64,000 bases of DNA from Tanytarsus gracilentus (GCA_038502055.1 JAXRKN010000039.1:3658001-3722000); one strand, 5' to 3'; positions 48,701 through 62,700 are shown, counted from the stretch's first letter. The notes: generated by a model not told the origin, from the letters alone. Numbers and translations are program-made.

Positions 48701-50425
48701 AAAGACTTTTTATGCAACTTTTTTTGATCGAGAGATAGAGAGAAGAATTTTAGATTATTGAGGAAAAGAAAATTTTATCAGGATTAACTGCAAGACACTC
48801 ATTAATATCGCTTCTCATAATTTGTTTTTTCTGTACACAATTTTCTCTCTTAAATGCGAATTTGAATGAAATCAAAAAAGAGAGCAGGAAGAAATTACAT
48901 TTTAATTTTTTATTCATAAATTTTCGCTTTTCTGCTTGAGAAATTTTTTATTTTGCATTGTGAAAGTTTCAAACCGCAAAATATGAGAAAAATTTGTTTT
49001 AGCTTCAGCATGTTTGAGTTTGATTGTGCTGTGTGGTTGAATCATATGGTAAAAAAGGGGGTGGTAACACTTAAAAAACCAGAAACTTTTGTTGTGGTTT
49101 TATGACTTTTTAAACTTTTTATTCAAGGTAAATTTGAACCTGCTGTAAAAGTACTTAATGTACAAGTTCAACCACATTTTTTTATGCGATGCAATCTGTT
49201 TTTCTTTTAAATCACAATTTCTTTTTATTTGTTTTAAACTTTAAGTGCAATGAGATTGAAATAAAGAAAAACTAAATTAAAAACTTCTTCTGGGTTTTGA
49301 AATGTAAGAAATTCATCTCATCTAAAACAAACTATGCATGTACATTGCCTGCAGATGTTTGAAATAATTATTATATTTATTTTTCAAGTTAAAAATGTTT
49401 AAAATGAAACAAATTCTTTTTTGAAATTTGATTTAATCCAAATTATTTAAATCCAAAAAATTTCTCTTGCAGAAAAGCGATTTAGGAAGTTTTTTTTATA
49501 AAATTAAGACAAGCTAAATTAGTGAAGATTTTTTATTCATTTCATTGCGATTGAAATTGTAGAAAAAATAAACAAAATTATTTCAACTGAATTACAATTT
49601 ATTTAACGAAAAACTCAAACAATTATAAAATTAATTTAATTTCGTTAATTCAAAAAAGTTATGTGCCATGAAGTCCCTAAAGTGATTTTGAAATTTTGTT
49701 TACCAAACAAAAAATTTTCCAGGAAAAAACAATGCAAATTTTTCCCACGCACATATCAATTAATAAACATTTTCATTCACCAATATGAAAGTTATTTACC
49801 TCAATAAGCAAGCAACATAAATGGTTAAAATATTTTTCCTTCTAAGAAAAAGACTGCAGACATAAATTATATAATTATTATTTCACGCCTAATTAGCAAC
49901 ACTTGACAATTTGGAAATTAATTACTGCTAATTGAAATAAGAGCATTGAGTGGTAATTAAGCTATTGAATTCCTATCGAAAAAATCATTGACTTATTTGG
50001 AATCAATAAATTAAGAGATTTCTTTATCGCTCGGTCATTGATAAGGAAAAAATTAACCTTTAACATTAAAATAACATTTTCTTAAACTTAATTAATTAAT
50101 TTAATGAGATCAACAAACTTAAATTTTTAAATTACAATTAAACTAACAAAAATAAAGTGAATATTGTTTCAACTAAAATTAAGAACTAAATTTTGATTAT
50201 TTTCTCTCCAATTTCAACGCAATTTCGTTCTTCATCTTTTGAAATAATTTTTTCTTAAAAAGTGTCAACAGCATTACTTTTTTCTTCAATTTACTTTCGA
50301 GCGCTTAAATAGAGTTTCTTTTCATTTTCATTTTAAATAGAGAATTTGATGAAAATGAATTTAAATTTTAATTGAGAGGAAACTTTTAAAAAATTGCTAC
50401 TTAATACCTAGTAGTACCTTAAATA
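45775..50425. other. Intergenic region, no gene recognised
   Basis: About 4.6 kb of very AT-rich DNA after the protease cluster. Open frames are short (the longest is about 73 codons, just after the cluster). No repeats or RNA genes noticed. Confidence 0.55.
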
Positions 50426-50529
50426 TCAGTAAGGGTACACAAACGATTTATTCCTGTGGTACATACCGTCCATGCTATCTTCGAGATTGCCGAACGATGT
50501 TGAAGGCGTGCTAAGGAGACCAGCTCGTT
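50426..50529 (-). CDS. Possible alternative last coding exon of the Sex-lethal-like gene
   Basis: A GC-richer island in AT-rich DNA. On the minus strand a pyrimidine-rich tract and AATAAG acceptor precede an open frame (ERAGLLSTPSTSFGN, then LEDSMDG...SFVYPY and a stop at 50428-50426). If the upstream RRM2 3' exon uses an internal donor (CGAG|GTAGAA at 54007/54006), the phase joins exactly and gives a 35-residue alternative C-terminus. A strong donor (GACG|GTATGT) inside the exon would allow further splicing. Connection to Sex-lethal is inferred from strand, position and phase; it could be an exon of another gene. Confidence 0.4.
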
Positions 50530-53500
50530 CTTATTGATTTGATGAAAATGAAAATAGAGAAAAAATTTATTAGAATATTTTTCAGATTTTAAAGGAAATT
50601 TGGAAATAACTTAAAAAAATGTTACAAAATTTTTTGCATTTCATTCTTCAACCCCTTTTTGGTGTTCTCTTGAAAAAAAAAGAAAAAAAAAGTTTTGTGT
50701 TTTTTTCTGCATGGATTTGAAATTATTTAAACAATTTTAAACGTTAAATATTTCTTTAAATTTCACTCAATTTTTCTTTTACTATTTAAAGTTTTCAAAA
50801 TTAATCCTGCAGGAAAAAGTAGAACTTCAATCTCATTAGAGCAAAAAAAAGTTTCAATATTAAAAAAACTTACAAACAAAGTTGTTTCATTTTCTATACA
50901 GTTTTCACTATTTTAATCTTCGATTAAATTTATTTCTAGGTATTTCACTTTTTTGAACTTCCATTGAAAAATGTTGATCTGAAAAAAAAAGTTTCCCTGC
51001 TCTCTTTAAGGACAAGGGGCAAAACACTTTTAGAGTATTATTTCTGACATTTATTTTTTAATTCTTTGGATTATATTTTAAGCTAAATTTAGGAGTATCT
51101 GAGTATTTTGCCCCTCAAAAACTTTAAACTTCCAATTCAATTTTCAATCATTCAAATTGAATGTAATTAATTCACCTTAATTTGAGTTGAAAGTTTATTT
51201 TTTTTTACAAAAAAAATCATTTTTCATTTGAACTTCTACTTTTCAACTTTTTCTAGTTTATTCAATTGATTAAAATATATTGATTAAGTTACAGACAAAA
51301 AAAATTGTTCCACACTTCAAACTTGAGATTTTCATAAGTGAGGAAAACTCTAAAGGATTTTCTTAACGGATGCGGAAAATTTCAAATGAATTTGCTTCGC
51401 CATCTAGTGGTGGGAAAAGTAAGTTGATTTTATTCTTGCAAGGACCGCAGGAGAGTTTTTGATATTTTCACATGTTTGACTTTTTTGATATTTATAAAAT
51501 TGACATTTCTGATCAACAGATGATTTTCTATTAATTATGAATTGAACTTCAAAAATTAAATCTAGTAAAATTGAAAATTCTTCTTGAATTTTTTAAACTT
51601 TCTAAATTTTCTCTGCAAAATTTTCAAAAATCTCAACCCTTTACTTTTCCCGTCTAAAATTATTATCCCACTTCATCAAATTTTCATCCGCTTTTCTTTT
51701 TCATCCTTAACTTTAATAATAAGAGAGTAAATACGTGATAATGACTATCGACTATAAGAAGTGTGACTCGGGCTGAGACGATAAGGAAGAATTTTTAGCT
51801 TTGAAGATATTTTCCAATAAACATTAATTTTTATAAACTTCCAATGAGGAAAATTTTCTGTTACTTTTTTTGTTTTAAAGTGCTTTAAAAATATTTTAAG
51901 TGCTTCTAAAATATTTTAAGTGAAATTCTACAAAGTTTGCAACTCGAGTGAATTGATGTTGTCTAATAAATTACGTGAGGGTCAATTTAACAATATTTTC
52001 TTCTTAAAATTTCAAAAATGCAATTTTTAGTCAATAAATTACCAAATTCTCGATCTCTAAATTTAATCAAAATAAATTATTTTGTTTGTGTCGCATTTAG
52101 TTTTCGTACATGAAATGAAAAGCTCTTTATTGAATCCCGACCAACATAACAAACAGCAATTTTCCCTTTCTGCACTTTCTTGTGTGTATCTTTCCTCTAT
52201 CGCTCGCTCTCTAAAGTTATTTGCATACATAAGGAAAAGGAAAGGACAACAACAGTACGAGAGGAAGGAAAAATCTTGTTTATCATAAGAGGAAATGAGG
52301 GAAAATTCAATCAAGCTTTAAACTTCTTCTTCCTCCACTCTATAAATAAACTCAAAGCACGAGTTCGATGTCATTGAAATGCGAAACGTGTTTCGTCAAT
52401 CATTTCATACTCAATTTACATTCTTGCATGTTAACGCTGAGAGATTAAATTAATTTTACTTCGGCTTAGTAATAAAATCTTTTAAAATTGTTTAAGCTTA
52501 AATTTGTTTGAAAGTTTTAATAAGATTTAACTCAAAATTCACTTAAGTTTTTCACTTTTTTCATCACTGACAAAAACAATTAAAGTTCCACTCACGCTTA
52601 ACGTCACTCATTCATCATGTTCGTAGAGAGAGAATGAACATATGCCATCTTAATAATTAAGCGCTCTTTATACGATAAAATCAACATTGATGTTTGTCGT
52701 TCGGCATGCATGAAGAGTTTTTGTTCTCCATCGCATCCTCGAGTTTCTCTTAATAATTTTCCAACTCCAACTAAAAAGCATGTGTGCACGATAATCATCA
52801 TCATTACTATGCTTATCATCTAGCCAACGCGTGTGCTCAATATTTTAATCTTAAAGTGTTTTTAAACTTTTTTTTAAATTCCATAAAATTAACTTCACTT
52901 TAACTTTGCATCGACGTCATGAAGAAAATTTATTAAGTTTTTCTCATTCGTTTTCCGGTCGAGTTTGCGATTTCCGACACGCTTGCTTCATATGCTACCT
53001 TCGCGTGCATATGCACACTTAAAATATTTGCATACAGAGAATTTTATTTTTCTTATCGAAGTTTCATGTGAATAATGTCATTAGTTACTTTTCGTTTTAT
53101 GGTTTATTGACCGAGTAATTTTTAAAATGTTTTTTTTGGGATAAATTAAAATTATATAATTTAAATTTTATTAAATCAAAAAATTAAAATTAAATTTTAA
53201 AACTTGAACATAAAAAAAATTAAAATTTTAAAATTTTTCCATGGTTCAAAAAACTTTCTCTCAATTAATTTCGAAGTTTTTTCACCATCGCACTTCAATA
53301 TTTGAATAATCATTTTTTTCACAACCCGGGTTAACCCGTAAAATCGTCGAATATATGGAAATTTAATTAATTGATAATGTAATCTTATCGGATAGTTGTG
53401 AATAATATTATTTTATTACGAAGTGCATAAAATTTGAGTTTTCTCCTCGCTGTTAAGCGTTTTATTTCATATTTTTATTAATTAAATTCTCAATTTGATA

Positions 53501-53974
53501 GTTATCAATAAAATATTAAATACGTGAATATTTTGGATAATTAATTATCTTATAATTAAAAGTTATAGAATTGACTTTAAATTTTAAAAATTAATTTCAA
53601 GTTATTTTTTTCATCCAGGAATGGAAACACGTAATAAATATTTAGGTTAAATTTTGTATTTCTTTCCTGGATTGTTTGATGTTTAATTAATTTTTGAAGT
53701 TTTTAAAAAAAATATTTTTAAGCTTTGTATTTTCAGAATATTTTATATTTGTCCTGGATTTATTTTTTAGTTTTCAAAAAATTAAATTTGTTCACAGGAC
53801 TTTAACTAGAGGATCCTTTAGGACTCCATAAGACCTTAAATATTTTCATGATCTCATCCCTTGCATCATTCATTTAATTACAAAAAAAAATATTATATTT
53901 TTTCAAAACATCCCAAAACCCGAAAAGTAAAACTTAAAGAATTAATTAATTTTAACCCACATGAACTCATAAAT
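50530..53974. other. Non-coding stretch, probable 3' UTR or intron of the Sex-lethal-like gene
   Basis: No coding potential seen. It lies between the principal Sex-lethal stop (53975) and the candidate alternative exon, so it would be 3' UTR in one isoform and intron in another. Poly-T tracts are frequent, but no more so than in the rest of the window. Confidence 0.4.
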
Positions 53975-54792
53975 CTAATAAGGTTGGCTTCGAACTCTAT
54001 TTCTACCTCGATTATGCACGAACTGGTTGTATTGTGGCATTAATAGAGCTGCCTTTGCTCGTCCATGTTCTTCCGCAATGCGCACCATTAACGGTTGATT
54101 TCCACCTTGTGGTATCACATTATTGAGTGATGCTATTGCTTCTTGAGCTTCCTCACGTTTACTAAATCTGTTGACAGCGCAAAATAAAATTATGAGTTAT
54201 TCTTGAAATAAAATTATAGTGGGTGAAAGCATGCGATTTTCACGCACGAATGGCAAATAAAAGACCAGAATGTCGTTGGACTCTTTCGAGGAGTTAATTA
54301 CGTTATAATTACATATTAATTCTAACGACTTTCTGACTATTAAAACTGATTAATAATAAACAAATTGAATGTTGTAATCTAACGTGGGAATTAACGTCAA
54401 AGTTTCATGGCAATTAATTGAGCGGAAACTAAATTCAATGGTTGGATTTTTTTGCAGATTTTTTGCACACTTTGACATTAATTTCCTTCATCATTAACTC
54501 ACCTAACGAACGCTACGCCACGCGGTTGACCAGTAAGTTTGTCCCTAAGAATATTTTTCTGTACAATGTGACCATATTTGCCGAAAATTGTATCTAAGTG
54601 TTGTTCAGTTATTGTACGGGGAAGATTTGTTACGTAGAGATTTGTTTCTCTCAGGCCCTCACCCTGTGGCCGCGCATACGACACCTTTAAGCGTTTGCCG
54701 CGTATCACATAGCCATTTAGACATTTTATGGCACGTGCGGCTGACTCCTCATTTATGAAATTGACGAATGCAAATCCATAACTGTAGCCAGT
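53975..54792 (-). CDS. Sxl: Sex-lethal-like RNA-binding protein, 3' exons (end of RRM1, RRM2, C-terminus)
   Basis: Two exons (minus) are present: 54792-54503 and 54167-53975, joined in phase (AG|A). The first begins TGYSYGFAFVNF, the RNP1 half of RRM1, and continues through GKRLKVSYARP into RRM2: TNLYVTNLPRTITEQHLDTI (RNP2 region), KYGHIVQKNILRDKLTG and PRGVAFVR (RNP1). The second continues FSKREEAQEAI and RIAEEHGRAKAA and ends RSQPY-stop. The match is to Sex-lethal rather than ELAV, whose RRM2 differs strongly. The protein binds U-rich RNA and controls splicing and translation. Outside drosophilids Sex-lethal is generally not the sex switch. The 5' exons with the start of RRM1 were not found up to 64 kb and probably lie beyond. 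The intron position before TGYSYG matches the known gene structure. Confidence 0.93.
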
Positions 54793-57700
54793 CTGTGGAA
54801 GAGAATAAAAAAAATCAATTTTGAATATTTCTTTTTTTAGACAATTTAAAATGAATAAATTTGTTTATGGATTCGATGGTAAAATATTCAATTGAATTTT
54901 TTATGGAAATTAAAGTTCAAGATTTATAATATTTTTTTTTTAATTTCCACCCCTTGATCCTATTATTTTTTATCCTTTTTCCAACGCTATCAATGTCATT
55001 ATATTGATTTCAAATTCCCGCGTCTAATCTCCTCTGTTGATATGAGCGAGCTCGTGTGTATGTTCAGCTCTTAAATTCATAAAAAAGTTTCACCGAAAAC
55101 ATTGCCAGTAACAACAGTGATTATTTATCAGCAGCGTTCTAATCCTTAGGGCAATTTTGGTATGTACAAGTGTCTGCACATTCAACATTTTTTCATGCTG
55201 CCTCACATCGGAAGCACATAAGCGGAAAAAAGCGAAATGAAAAAAAAAGAAAGTGAAAAGGCAATGAATGTCGTGCATTCGTAATCACTTGTCGTTTGTC
55301 CTCTCCAATGGCTTAGCTCAACTCTCCAAAAAGAGGAGGAAGAAGGAAAAAAGTACAAATTGGTCTTTTTCCTCTTCATTTGACCTCCGTCGGATCATTC
55401 TCGAGAATTAATAATTCAAAAGTCGTTCTTTCTTCTTTTCCATTATCGCATCGTTTGGCAATTTTTAATTTGATGAGATTAATTTTTTATGGGAAAATTC
55501 TCAACGGACGTTTAATGAAATTATTTTTGATGTCTTATTGATATTTTTTACACTCAAAAAAATTATTTTAAAAATTTCAAAAGTTTAAATTCAAAGAGTT
55601 GCACACCCTTCAAAGTTCTAACCTCAATCAAATTTATTTTGAATCGAATTCAATTGAAACGCTCGTAACCGATAATCCAATTAAAACGATAATCAATAAC
55701 TTCAATCATAAAGTACAAATAATTACTCAGCTATGCTTGGAGCATTAAAGTCATCAATCTCAATATGTTTGCAATTAATTTTCAGCGCATTTTCGACAGA
55801 GCACTTTAGCTATAAATTTTATTTTATACTTGCATGAAGTGCATATTGTAGGGTTGAGTGAGTTCCTTTATTATTTTCATTCATTGTTCGCCTAAACAAA
55901 TTTGGGTTGGTTGCAGAGGAAATTTTTTGGAATGCACTCATGTTTATGTGGTTTATGTGGGAAAGTAAAAAAATTGAAAGCTTGAAATTGGGCTCGAGCA
56001 GTAAAATTTAATTTATTTTCACACCACTATGAGAGTTGCATTTAGAAATTTTTACACTGTGAAAGTTTTTCGCACTTTTCGTTTATTTGTCGATCAATAA
56101 ATTTCAATTGAAGATTTTTTTTGTCTTGTAACTTCTTGAGGGGAAGAAAAACAATAAAATTTTTTTGCCTCGTGTTTTTGCGACGTGAGAAACTTAAAAA
56201 TTATCGCAATTTTGCTTCTTGCTATTTTTTGAGGGCTTTTGTGGTTCAATTTTAAATCTCTTTGTTCATATTTAAATTTCTTACATCGCAAGTCACATTC
56301 AACTATTGTAACATTTTCTCCAATATTTTTTCTATGTACCAAAAGTCTAGAAAAAGTAATTTTCATGCCATAAAGTACTTTTCTTCTTTTTCGATTTGAA
56401 AGAGAAATTTCATTTGCCAATCGCTTTGCCGAAGACATTTGAAGGTGGCGAGGAGGAAGGAATTCGAAGAAAAATGATGCTTTGGGTAATTTTCAAGTTT
56501 TTCCAACTCCTATAGCAAAGAAATGAAATTCATCGCGTGATATTTATTTATGACTCTGATAATGTAAAAATAAATAGCTTGAAGAGCTTTTTTTGTCTTC
56601 GACGAATTTTTGTTGTAACAAACCGCAGCAGTTCGTGAAACAAAAATAAAAAGCAACAATTTTCCGCTAATACACACACGGAAGTCATTGACGAAAATTT
56701 AATCGACATGAAACGCATTTTGTTATTTTTTATTTTCATTCAAATTGAATGTTTGCCATTGATATCATAATTGCATGAAAAGTGGCGTGGAAGGAAAAGC
56801 AAGCGGAATTCCTTCGACTTCTTGTTGTTATTAAATTGAAAGCTTTTCAATTCAATAATTTGAATGAGTCGAGGGAAAAATCAATTGAAATGCTTTTGAG
56901 ATTTCACAGCTGACGTTATGAAAAGATTTTGAATACAAAAAGAAAATGGAGCAAAAAAATTATTTATTTTTAAATCAGAGCTTTTGAAAGCTCTAAAGTA
57001 ATTATTAAATCAAATAATATGTTCAAAATTACCACAATTTTCTCCTAATTAACTCAATCGAAATAATTATCTTAAACTAGATAAAATCCAGCAAAAAAAG
57101 CTCTCCTAATTACGAAATCGATGAGAATGCATTCACAGCAAAAAATTATCCGTTTTAATCACTTACTAAGTCACACAATTCGCCCACTCGAATAAACTCA
57201 TGTAACCTCACACTCCCTCGCGTTCTCTTAATTACATTTCTTTCATAATTTCCAACCGAAATTAATTGTCGAAAGCGACTGGTGCCATTTCTTTTCTGTC
57301 ATATATAAAAAAGCGAAAGAGAGGCAAAAGTTTTCTAATAACGAGTTTCACATCGTCGCGCGATGCCGGAAACTACAAGCATATTTAATGAGCTTTGTGT
57401 GTATGTTGTATGGAACTAAATGGAAAGTTGAGTTGGGAATAGGAAACAAAAAGTTTAATGAGTGGGTAGAAAGGGTTGAGAAGGTAAAGTGAGAAGGTTG
57501 ATGACGATTTTCCGAGTCGGAAAGATAAGCTTTAAGAATTCCAAAGCTTGCGATAAAGTTCACTTGCAAAATTAATGCTCAAGTTGCATGTCAACCCTTG
57601 CAGCGCATTAATTTAATTTTATAAACTTTAACTTTCATTACACATAAATTAAAGCCTTACAAGGATATTTTAAAATGACCTCAATCAAATAACATAAATT

Positions 57701-58758
57701 ATTTTTTCACATAATTTCAAATTATTCTCACTTTTTTCACCCCAACCAAGGCAAACGAATTAATATTGATTGCAGGAAAAAGAGTATTCAAATACAATTT
57801 CAGGCACTCGATAAAATTCCATAAATGACGATTATGTTGTAAGGGAGAAAATGAAACGTTTTTACGACCTTCGAATACGGTTTGTGTTTACTTTTCCTCT
57901 TCTTCTTTTTGTGGAGTTGAATTTCTCACACTATAATATACATTTGAGTGTGACTTGCTGTTGCTCTTTCGAAGAAAAAGCTCAATGTTTATGGAGATCC
58001 CAAAACGCGCGTGTTTGATGCGCTCAGTGATGTACGAATGACAAGAACGTTAAGCATGTGTGAGATTTTCACACATGTCAAGCTCGCATACCGTCGCGAG
58101 ACGAGCGCAAAAATGATTGCCATTTACGACAGCATTGTCGTTGTTGATTTATGTTATAGGCACCTTGGCAATAAAGTAGACAGTAAAAAACATTTCATGA
58201 TATTTCATCTTAAATTCTCGCGAGAATATTTCCGCTCGCAAAGTGTTTGTGAAGAAAATAATTTATGTTATTTGAGTCTCCAAATTACCACATTCATTAA
58301 CGCTTGAGGATGATAATAATTTTTTACGAATGCAAATAGCAATTCAGTCAAAAGTACTCTGCGTGACTGGCGCAATGTTGAGAGTATAAAAAACATCTTG
58401 AGGTTCTGCATTGAGAGAAAAGAAGCTCTTAATTTAGTGGTTGATAGAAGATGGTGGTTGTGAATGTTTTCAATATTTTAAAAGTGTTTAAATTTCCAGA
58501 AAATTGTGCAGCAAAAGTTAACTTGATTTGTTTGTATCAACTTGAGTGGAAATAAGTTTCATAAAGTCAAGCGGCTTAACTTGTAAAAATTAAAATAAGT
58601 CAAGTTGATTTCTCAAGCAGATAAACTGAACAATTTGAAGAAAAGTCAAATGAACCATTTTAAGTCCTTTCCCTAACCCTTCCGCACTAAAGAACTTCAC
58701 ACATTTCTTCCGCAGAGAAAATATTTTATCAACATTTTTCATCTTCACCCTCTTTTTA
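54793..58758. other. Probable large intron of the Sex-lethal-like gene
   Basis: Upstream of the RRM exon on the minus strand and without recognisable exons. The longest frame (56438-56094 minus, 114 codons) has no family resemblance and is Lys-biased. Assignment as intron is inferred from the missing RRM1 5' half. Confidence 0.5.
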
Positions 58759-58800
58759 GCGTAACCCACAAAGTGGTGTAACGCTTATATGCTCGTGATT

Positions 58801-58854
58801 CCGTCCGTCCGTCCGTCCGTCCGTCTGTCCGTCCGTCCGTCCGTCCGTCCGTCT
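58801..58854 (+). repeat. (CCGT)n microsatellite
   Basis: About thirteen tetranucleotide units with two CTGT variants, located just inside the left terminal repeat of the element. Confidence 0.95.
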
Positions 58855-59018
58855 GCACAAGCGAGATCTCGGTCCCTGGACCAGCTAGAGACTTCTAGTT
58901 TTCGCCAGATGGTAGCTCTTAGGGTCTATATGTGCAGGCACTGACTATTTTTTGAGTCATGACCTATGGTCGTGCCATGGACGGCCATAACGTCCATTTT
59001 TCATCAAATTTTCTCTTT

Positions 59019-59620
59019 ATGGCTTCATGGTATCGTTGAACTCGTGATTGGACCAGAAATCGATTGGTATTGATTCGTAACTTGACCAGGAATCGATTGA
59101 CATACATGATTTTTCGAGTCGTGACCTATGGTCGTGCCACAGACAGCCAAAATGTCCATTTTTCAGAACTATGGCTTCATGGGTATCGTTGAACTCGTGA
59201 TTGGATCAGGAATCGATTGATATAGATGATTTTTGAGGAATGTCCATATGGCCGGCAGCAGTGCCACGGACAGCCAAAATGTCATTTTTCAGAACTATGG
59301 CTTCATGTATCTCGTTGAACTCGTAATTGGACCAGGAATCGAATGGCATTGATGATTTTTGATGAATGTCCATCATGGACGGCCAGTAGTGCCACGGACA
59401 TCCATATTGTCACTTTTTCAGAACTATGGCTTCTTGGGTATCGTTGAACTCGTAATTGGACAGGAATCGAATGGCATCATGATTTTTGATGAATGTCCAT
59501 CATGGACGGCCAGTAGTGCCACTGAAGTAAAATGTCCATTTTTCAGAACTATGACTTCATGGGTATCGTTGAACTCGTAGTTGGACCAGGAATCTAATGA
59601 CATAGACGATTTTTGAAGAA
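59019..59620 (+). repeat. Tandem ~125-bp repeats inside the 0.95-kb element
   Basis: The anchor TTTTTCAGAACTATGGCTTC recurs at about 59160, 59286, 59415 and 59540 (periods 125-129 bp), with an earlier variant near 59012 at a longer period. Each unit carries GTATCGTTGAACTCG, GGAATCGA and ATGATTTTTGA in order. Two reading frames of about 75 codons across these units are by-products of the repetition. Confidence 0.85.
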
Positions 59621-59710
59621 TGGTAGAACAGCAAAAGTGTCCGGATTGACTTAAACTCATTTTTTATGCACTTGATTTTCAAACACTGATCTTTTACAAG
59701 TGGGTTACGC

Positions 59711-62700
59711 GGCAACACCCACGTGTGGGTTTTGAAACATTTTTTTCTCCTCATTCACAACTCAGGATTATGGCTCATAATAAATCTGTGAGCAAAACCT
59801 TTTGTATGTGCCAAGAAAGTAAAAAACTTGGTCAAGAGGATTTTAAAGCTTAAATAAATACACCAAGCGTTCTCTCATGAAAAATCACCCCTTCATTGCA
59901 GTTTAAGGCGAGTTGAAACAATTTTCACGAGAAACTTTTCTCTTTCAACGTCTTGAAGTACTCGTAAAGGATTTAAAGCCTCACAAAAAAGTCATCAACT
60001 GAAAACAAAAGGAAAAGAGGAAAAACTTTTTCGCAGTTCTATGTAATGCATTTAAAATTGGGTCAACTCTATCAGAGTCGCATCATGTCTTCTTAAGGAT
60101 TTCAGAGGATGAAGAAAAAAAGAGCAATGAATGTCAAGTTGATGTTATCTTGTGAATAAATGCAGTCCTTGAGCCGTGTGGGAAATCAACATCGAAAGTG
60201 GAAGAAAAAAAGGTGAACAGAATAGTTGAAATGCAAAGTCTCGGAAGTGTCGATTGGGAATTAGCAAGATGACAAGGAGTAAGAAGTGAGCTTGAGGATT
60301 TTTAAAGTATTTAACGTGACATTTTCCACTTTATAGGAAAGAAATATTGAATTTTCTAGTCAGAAAATAATTAATGAAAAATTTGTTTTATTTTTTAACG
60401 TTTTTCAAGATTTCAAATTTTTTCTTTTAAAAAGCTCTGACTCTTCACTAAATTTTTATCTCCATGAACTTGACTCTCTCTCACTCCAAACTTAACGAGA
60501 ACGTATTTAATTAAAAGAGAAATTTCCCTCCCACTTCTTCACCCCTCGCTATTTTTATCTCTGGATAATTAAAATGAACTGAAGAAAACTGACACTTTAA
60601 AGTCGAGTTAAAATCCATTACAGAGTCGTTGAAGACACATAAAAACAAAATTAATTATCGTTTAAAGAAAAAAAAAAGTTAATCTCGACTGATCTCCATT
60701 TAACACATCAACAAGCCAACAGCAAAAAAAAGTTTTTCATTATTTCCGTTCGCATCTGGAGCACACATACATCCCTCGGGAGAAAATCATCATCATTGCC
60801 ATGTCACAATAAAATAGGTCACACATATAGCGTTATAAATTCGTGTCTCTCTTTTTTCATGGCCAGAATGTGACAGAACAACAAGCCATTGTCCAATTTA
60901 ATCTTTATCTCCTCCTTTCATCCACTTATGAGTGTGCTCATGACAACAAATAACAATATTTAATAAATTCACTTTCTTATCGCCTTGCTGCCACTCCTGC
61001 TCGCTTTAGGAGCTGCCTTTTTTGGTCCGATGCTCTCTCGAATAAATTTAAAGTTTTTCCTTTCGCAATGACCGCACAATAAAGAACGGGATTGGGTTAA
61101 AAAGGGGAATTAAGAGAAATTAATTGGAAATGTTTACAGACTTATAGTGTTTGAGTAAAATTTAAAATTTTTAATATAAACTCTCTCCCCTTTTCATACT
61201 AACACAAACAATATTTTTTGTGGCTTGATTCTATCTTATCCATTCAATTAAGCTGGGCTCTGTTGTCTTGTGATAGCCAGAAGGCTTTAGTGCTCATACG
61301 ATAGAGAGAGCATATAAATTTGTTTTCGTCAGCTTGCGATAGATGAGAGAAAATTCTCATTGATCTCTAATCAGGGTCTGTAAATCTTCCTCATCCTTGC
61401 AATAAATTTTTATGACGCATTGTGTTGTTCACATAATGAAAAAAAGGTTTTAACCCATTTCAAAGAATTTCTCTCACTTAATAAAAAAAATGTTTAGGTA
61501 AATTAAACGAAATAGACTGGTCGACCTCAATAGATCTTTCTTGTTAGATGCATCTAGATGATTCGAACCCAATGAGTCGACAGATTTGAAAAATGAACTC
61601 TTTTCTCTCAACTTTCTATAACCTTCAATTTTTGAATCATCATCAAGTTGTCACAAAAAAAGGGATATGAAAAATTATTCGATGCCAAAACGATTTAATT
61701 TTCTTTAAATTTGAGACATTCAAAAAATTGAAACAAATTTTAGCTCGCTTTAAAAAATTGCAAAATTCCCACAAGATTAGAAAAAGTGCGATTGCAATCT
61801 CGTGCGTATATGAGCAGCTCATAAGCTCTTCTTGTCCCATATTTTAGTGGCGTCAAATTGCTTCAATATGGAAATGATTTCACTCGGCAGATTTTCGAGT
61901 CTCTCAGTTGCCTAATTTCCATTTTCTCTCCGACATGACTTCTTCCCTTTCAAAATGCTTGTATCATTTCATCTCTTCATGGTGCCACATTGAAATTTTT
62001 CTTCCTTTTCGTCTACTGAAAGTAAAATTGATTGCTTTAAATGAAGCCAACGAAATGCGATGTGCGAAAAGTGAAGAAAATCGATAGGATAGCATAAAGG
62101 GCATATTTCGACCCATCATCGTGTGCCGATAGTTTTGTTTTTCTTCTTCCCTTGCGCTGCACATGGAAAAAAATGAGAACTTTTTATGGCATCGATAAAA
62201 TGTCGAAATCGTAAGCAAGATTCGCTTTAAAGACAATTTTCTGAAATGAGTTGAAATTTCGTTCAGCTTTTTTTATGTCTCGACAATGACAATTGAAATG
62301 AAAATTGCACGACAATGAAATTTTTCCTTTGCCTTTTTGCTGTTGCTTGTGGAGGAAAAGCTTTTAGTTTTATTGAAGGAAAGCACGAGAATGAGAGGAA
62401 AACATTTTCAATGGTTTAAATTTCTTTAGTGATTTTTAACGGATGAACTAAATTATTTAAATGACAAAAATTTTAATTTCGAAAGAAATTTCATAAAAAG
62501 TTTTTTTGTGGCACTTAAAATTAAGTATTTTGTTGCAATTTTGTTTCCTTCAAATACGCTTTCATACCTCATCTGAAATTCGAAATCCTTACTTTGAAAC
62601 TTCACCAACAAGTAAAATCCATTTCGTGATTTTGTGTCATCGATTTTTTTTAATTCCTCGCAAATTAAATAAAAAAAAATTATCATTCTTACTCTCAATC

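Larger units (their letters stand above)
58759..59710. mobile_element. 0.95-kb inverted-repeat element with CCGT microsatellite and tandem repeats
   Basis: GCGTAACCCAC at 58759-58769 is the exact reverse complement of GTGGGTTACGC at 59700-59710. Inside the left end, GTGGTGTAACGC forms a near-palindrome with the terminus. Just outside the right end, ACCCAC-GT-GTGGGT (59717-59730) can form a hairpin. The interior holds a CCGT microsatellite and about five diverged copies of a 125-150 bp repeat. GC content is higher than in the flanks. There is no transposase, so it is a non-autonomous element; the superfamily and target duplication are unresolved. It lies in the presumed Sex-lethal intron. Confidence 0.65.

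Noticed and set aside
59359..59660. Two ORFs of about 75 aa on opposite strands in the 0.95-kb element
   Set aside because: By-products of the internal tandem repeats; no domain or splice support.
61550..61590. B-box-like GGTTCGAATC on the minus strand
   Set aside because: No pairing T-arm, acceptor stem or A box around it.
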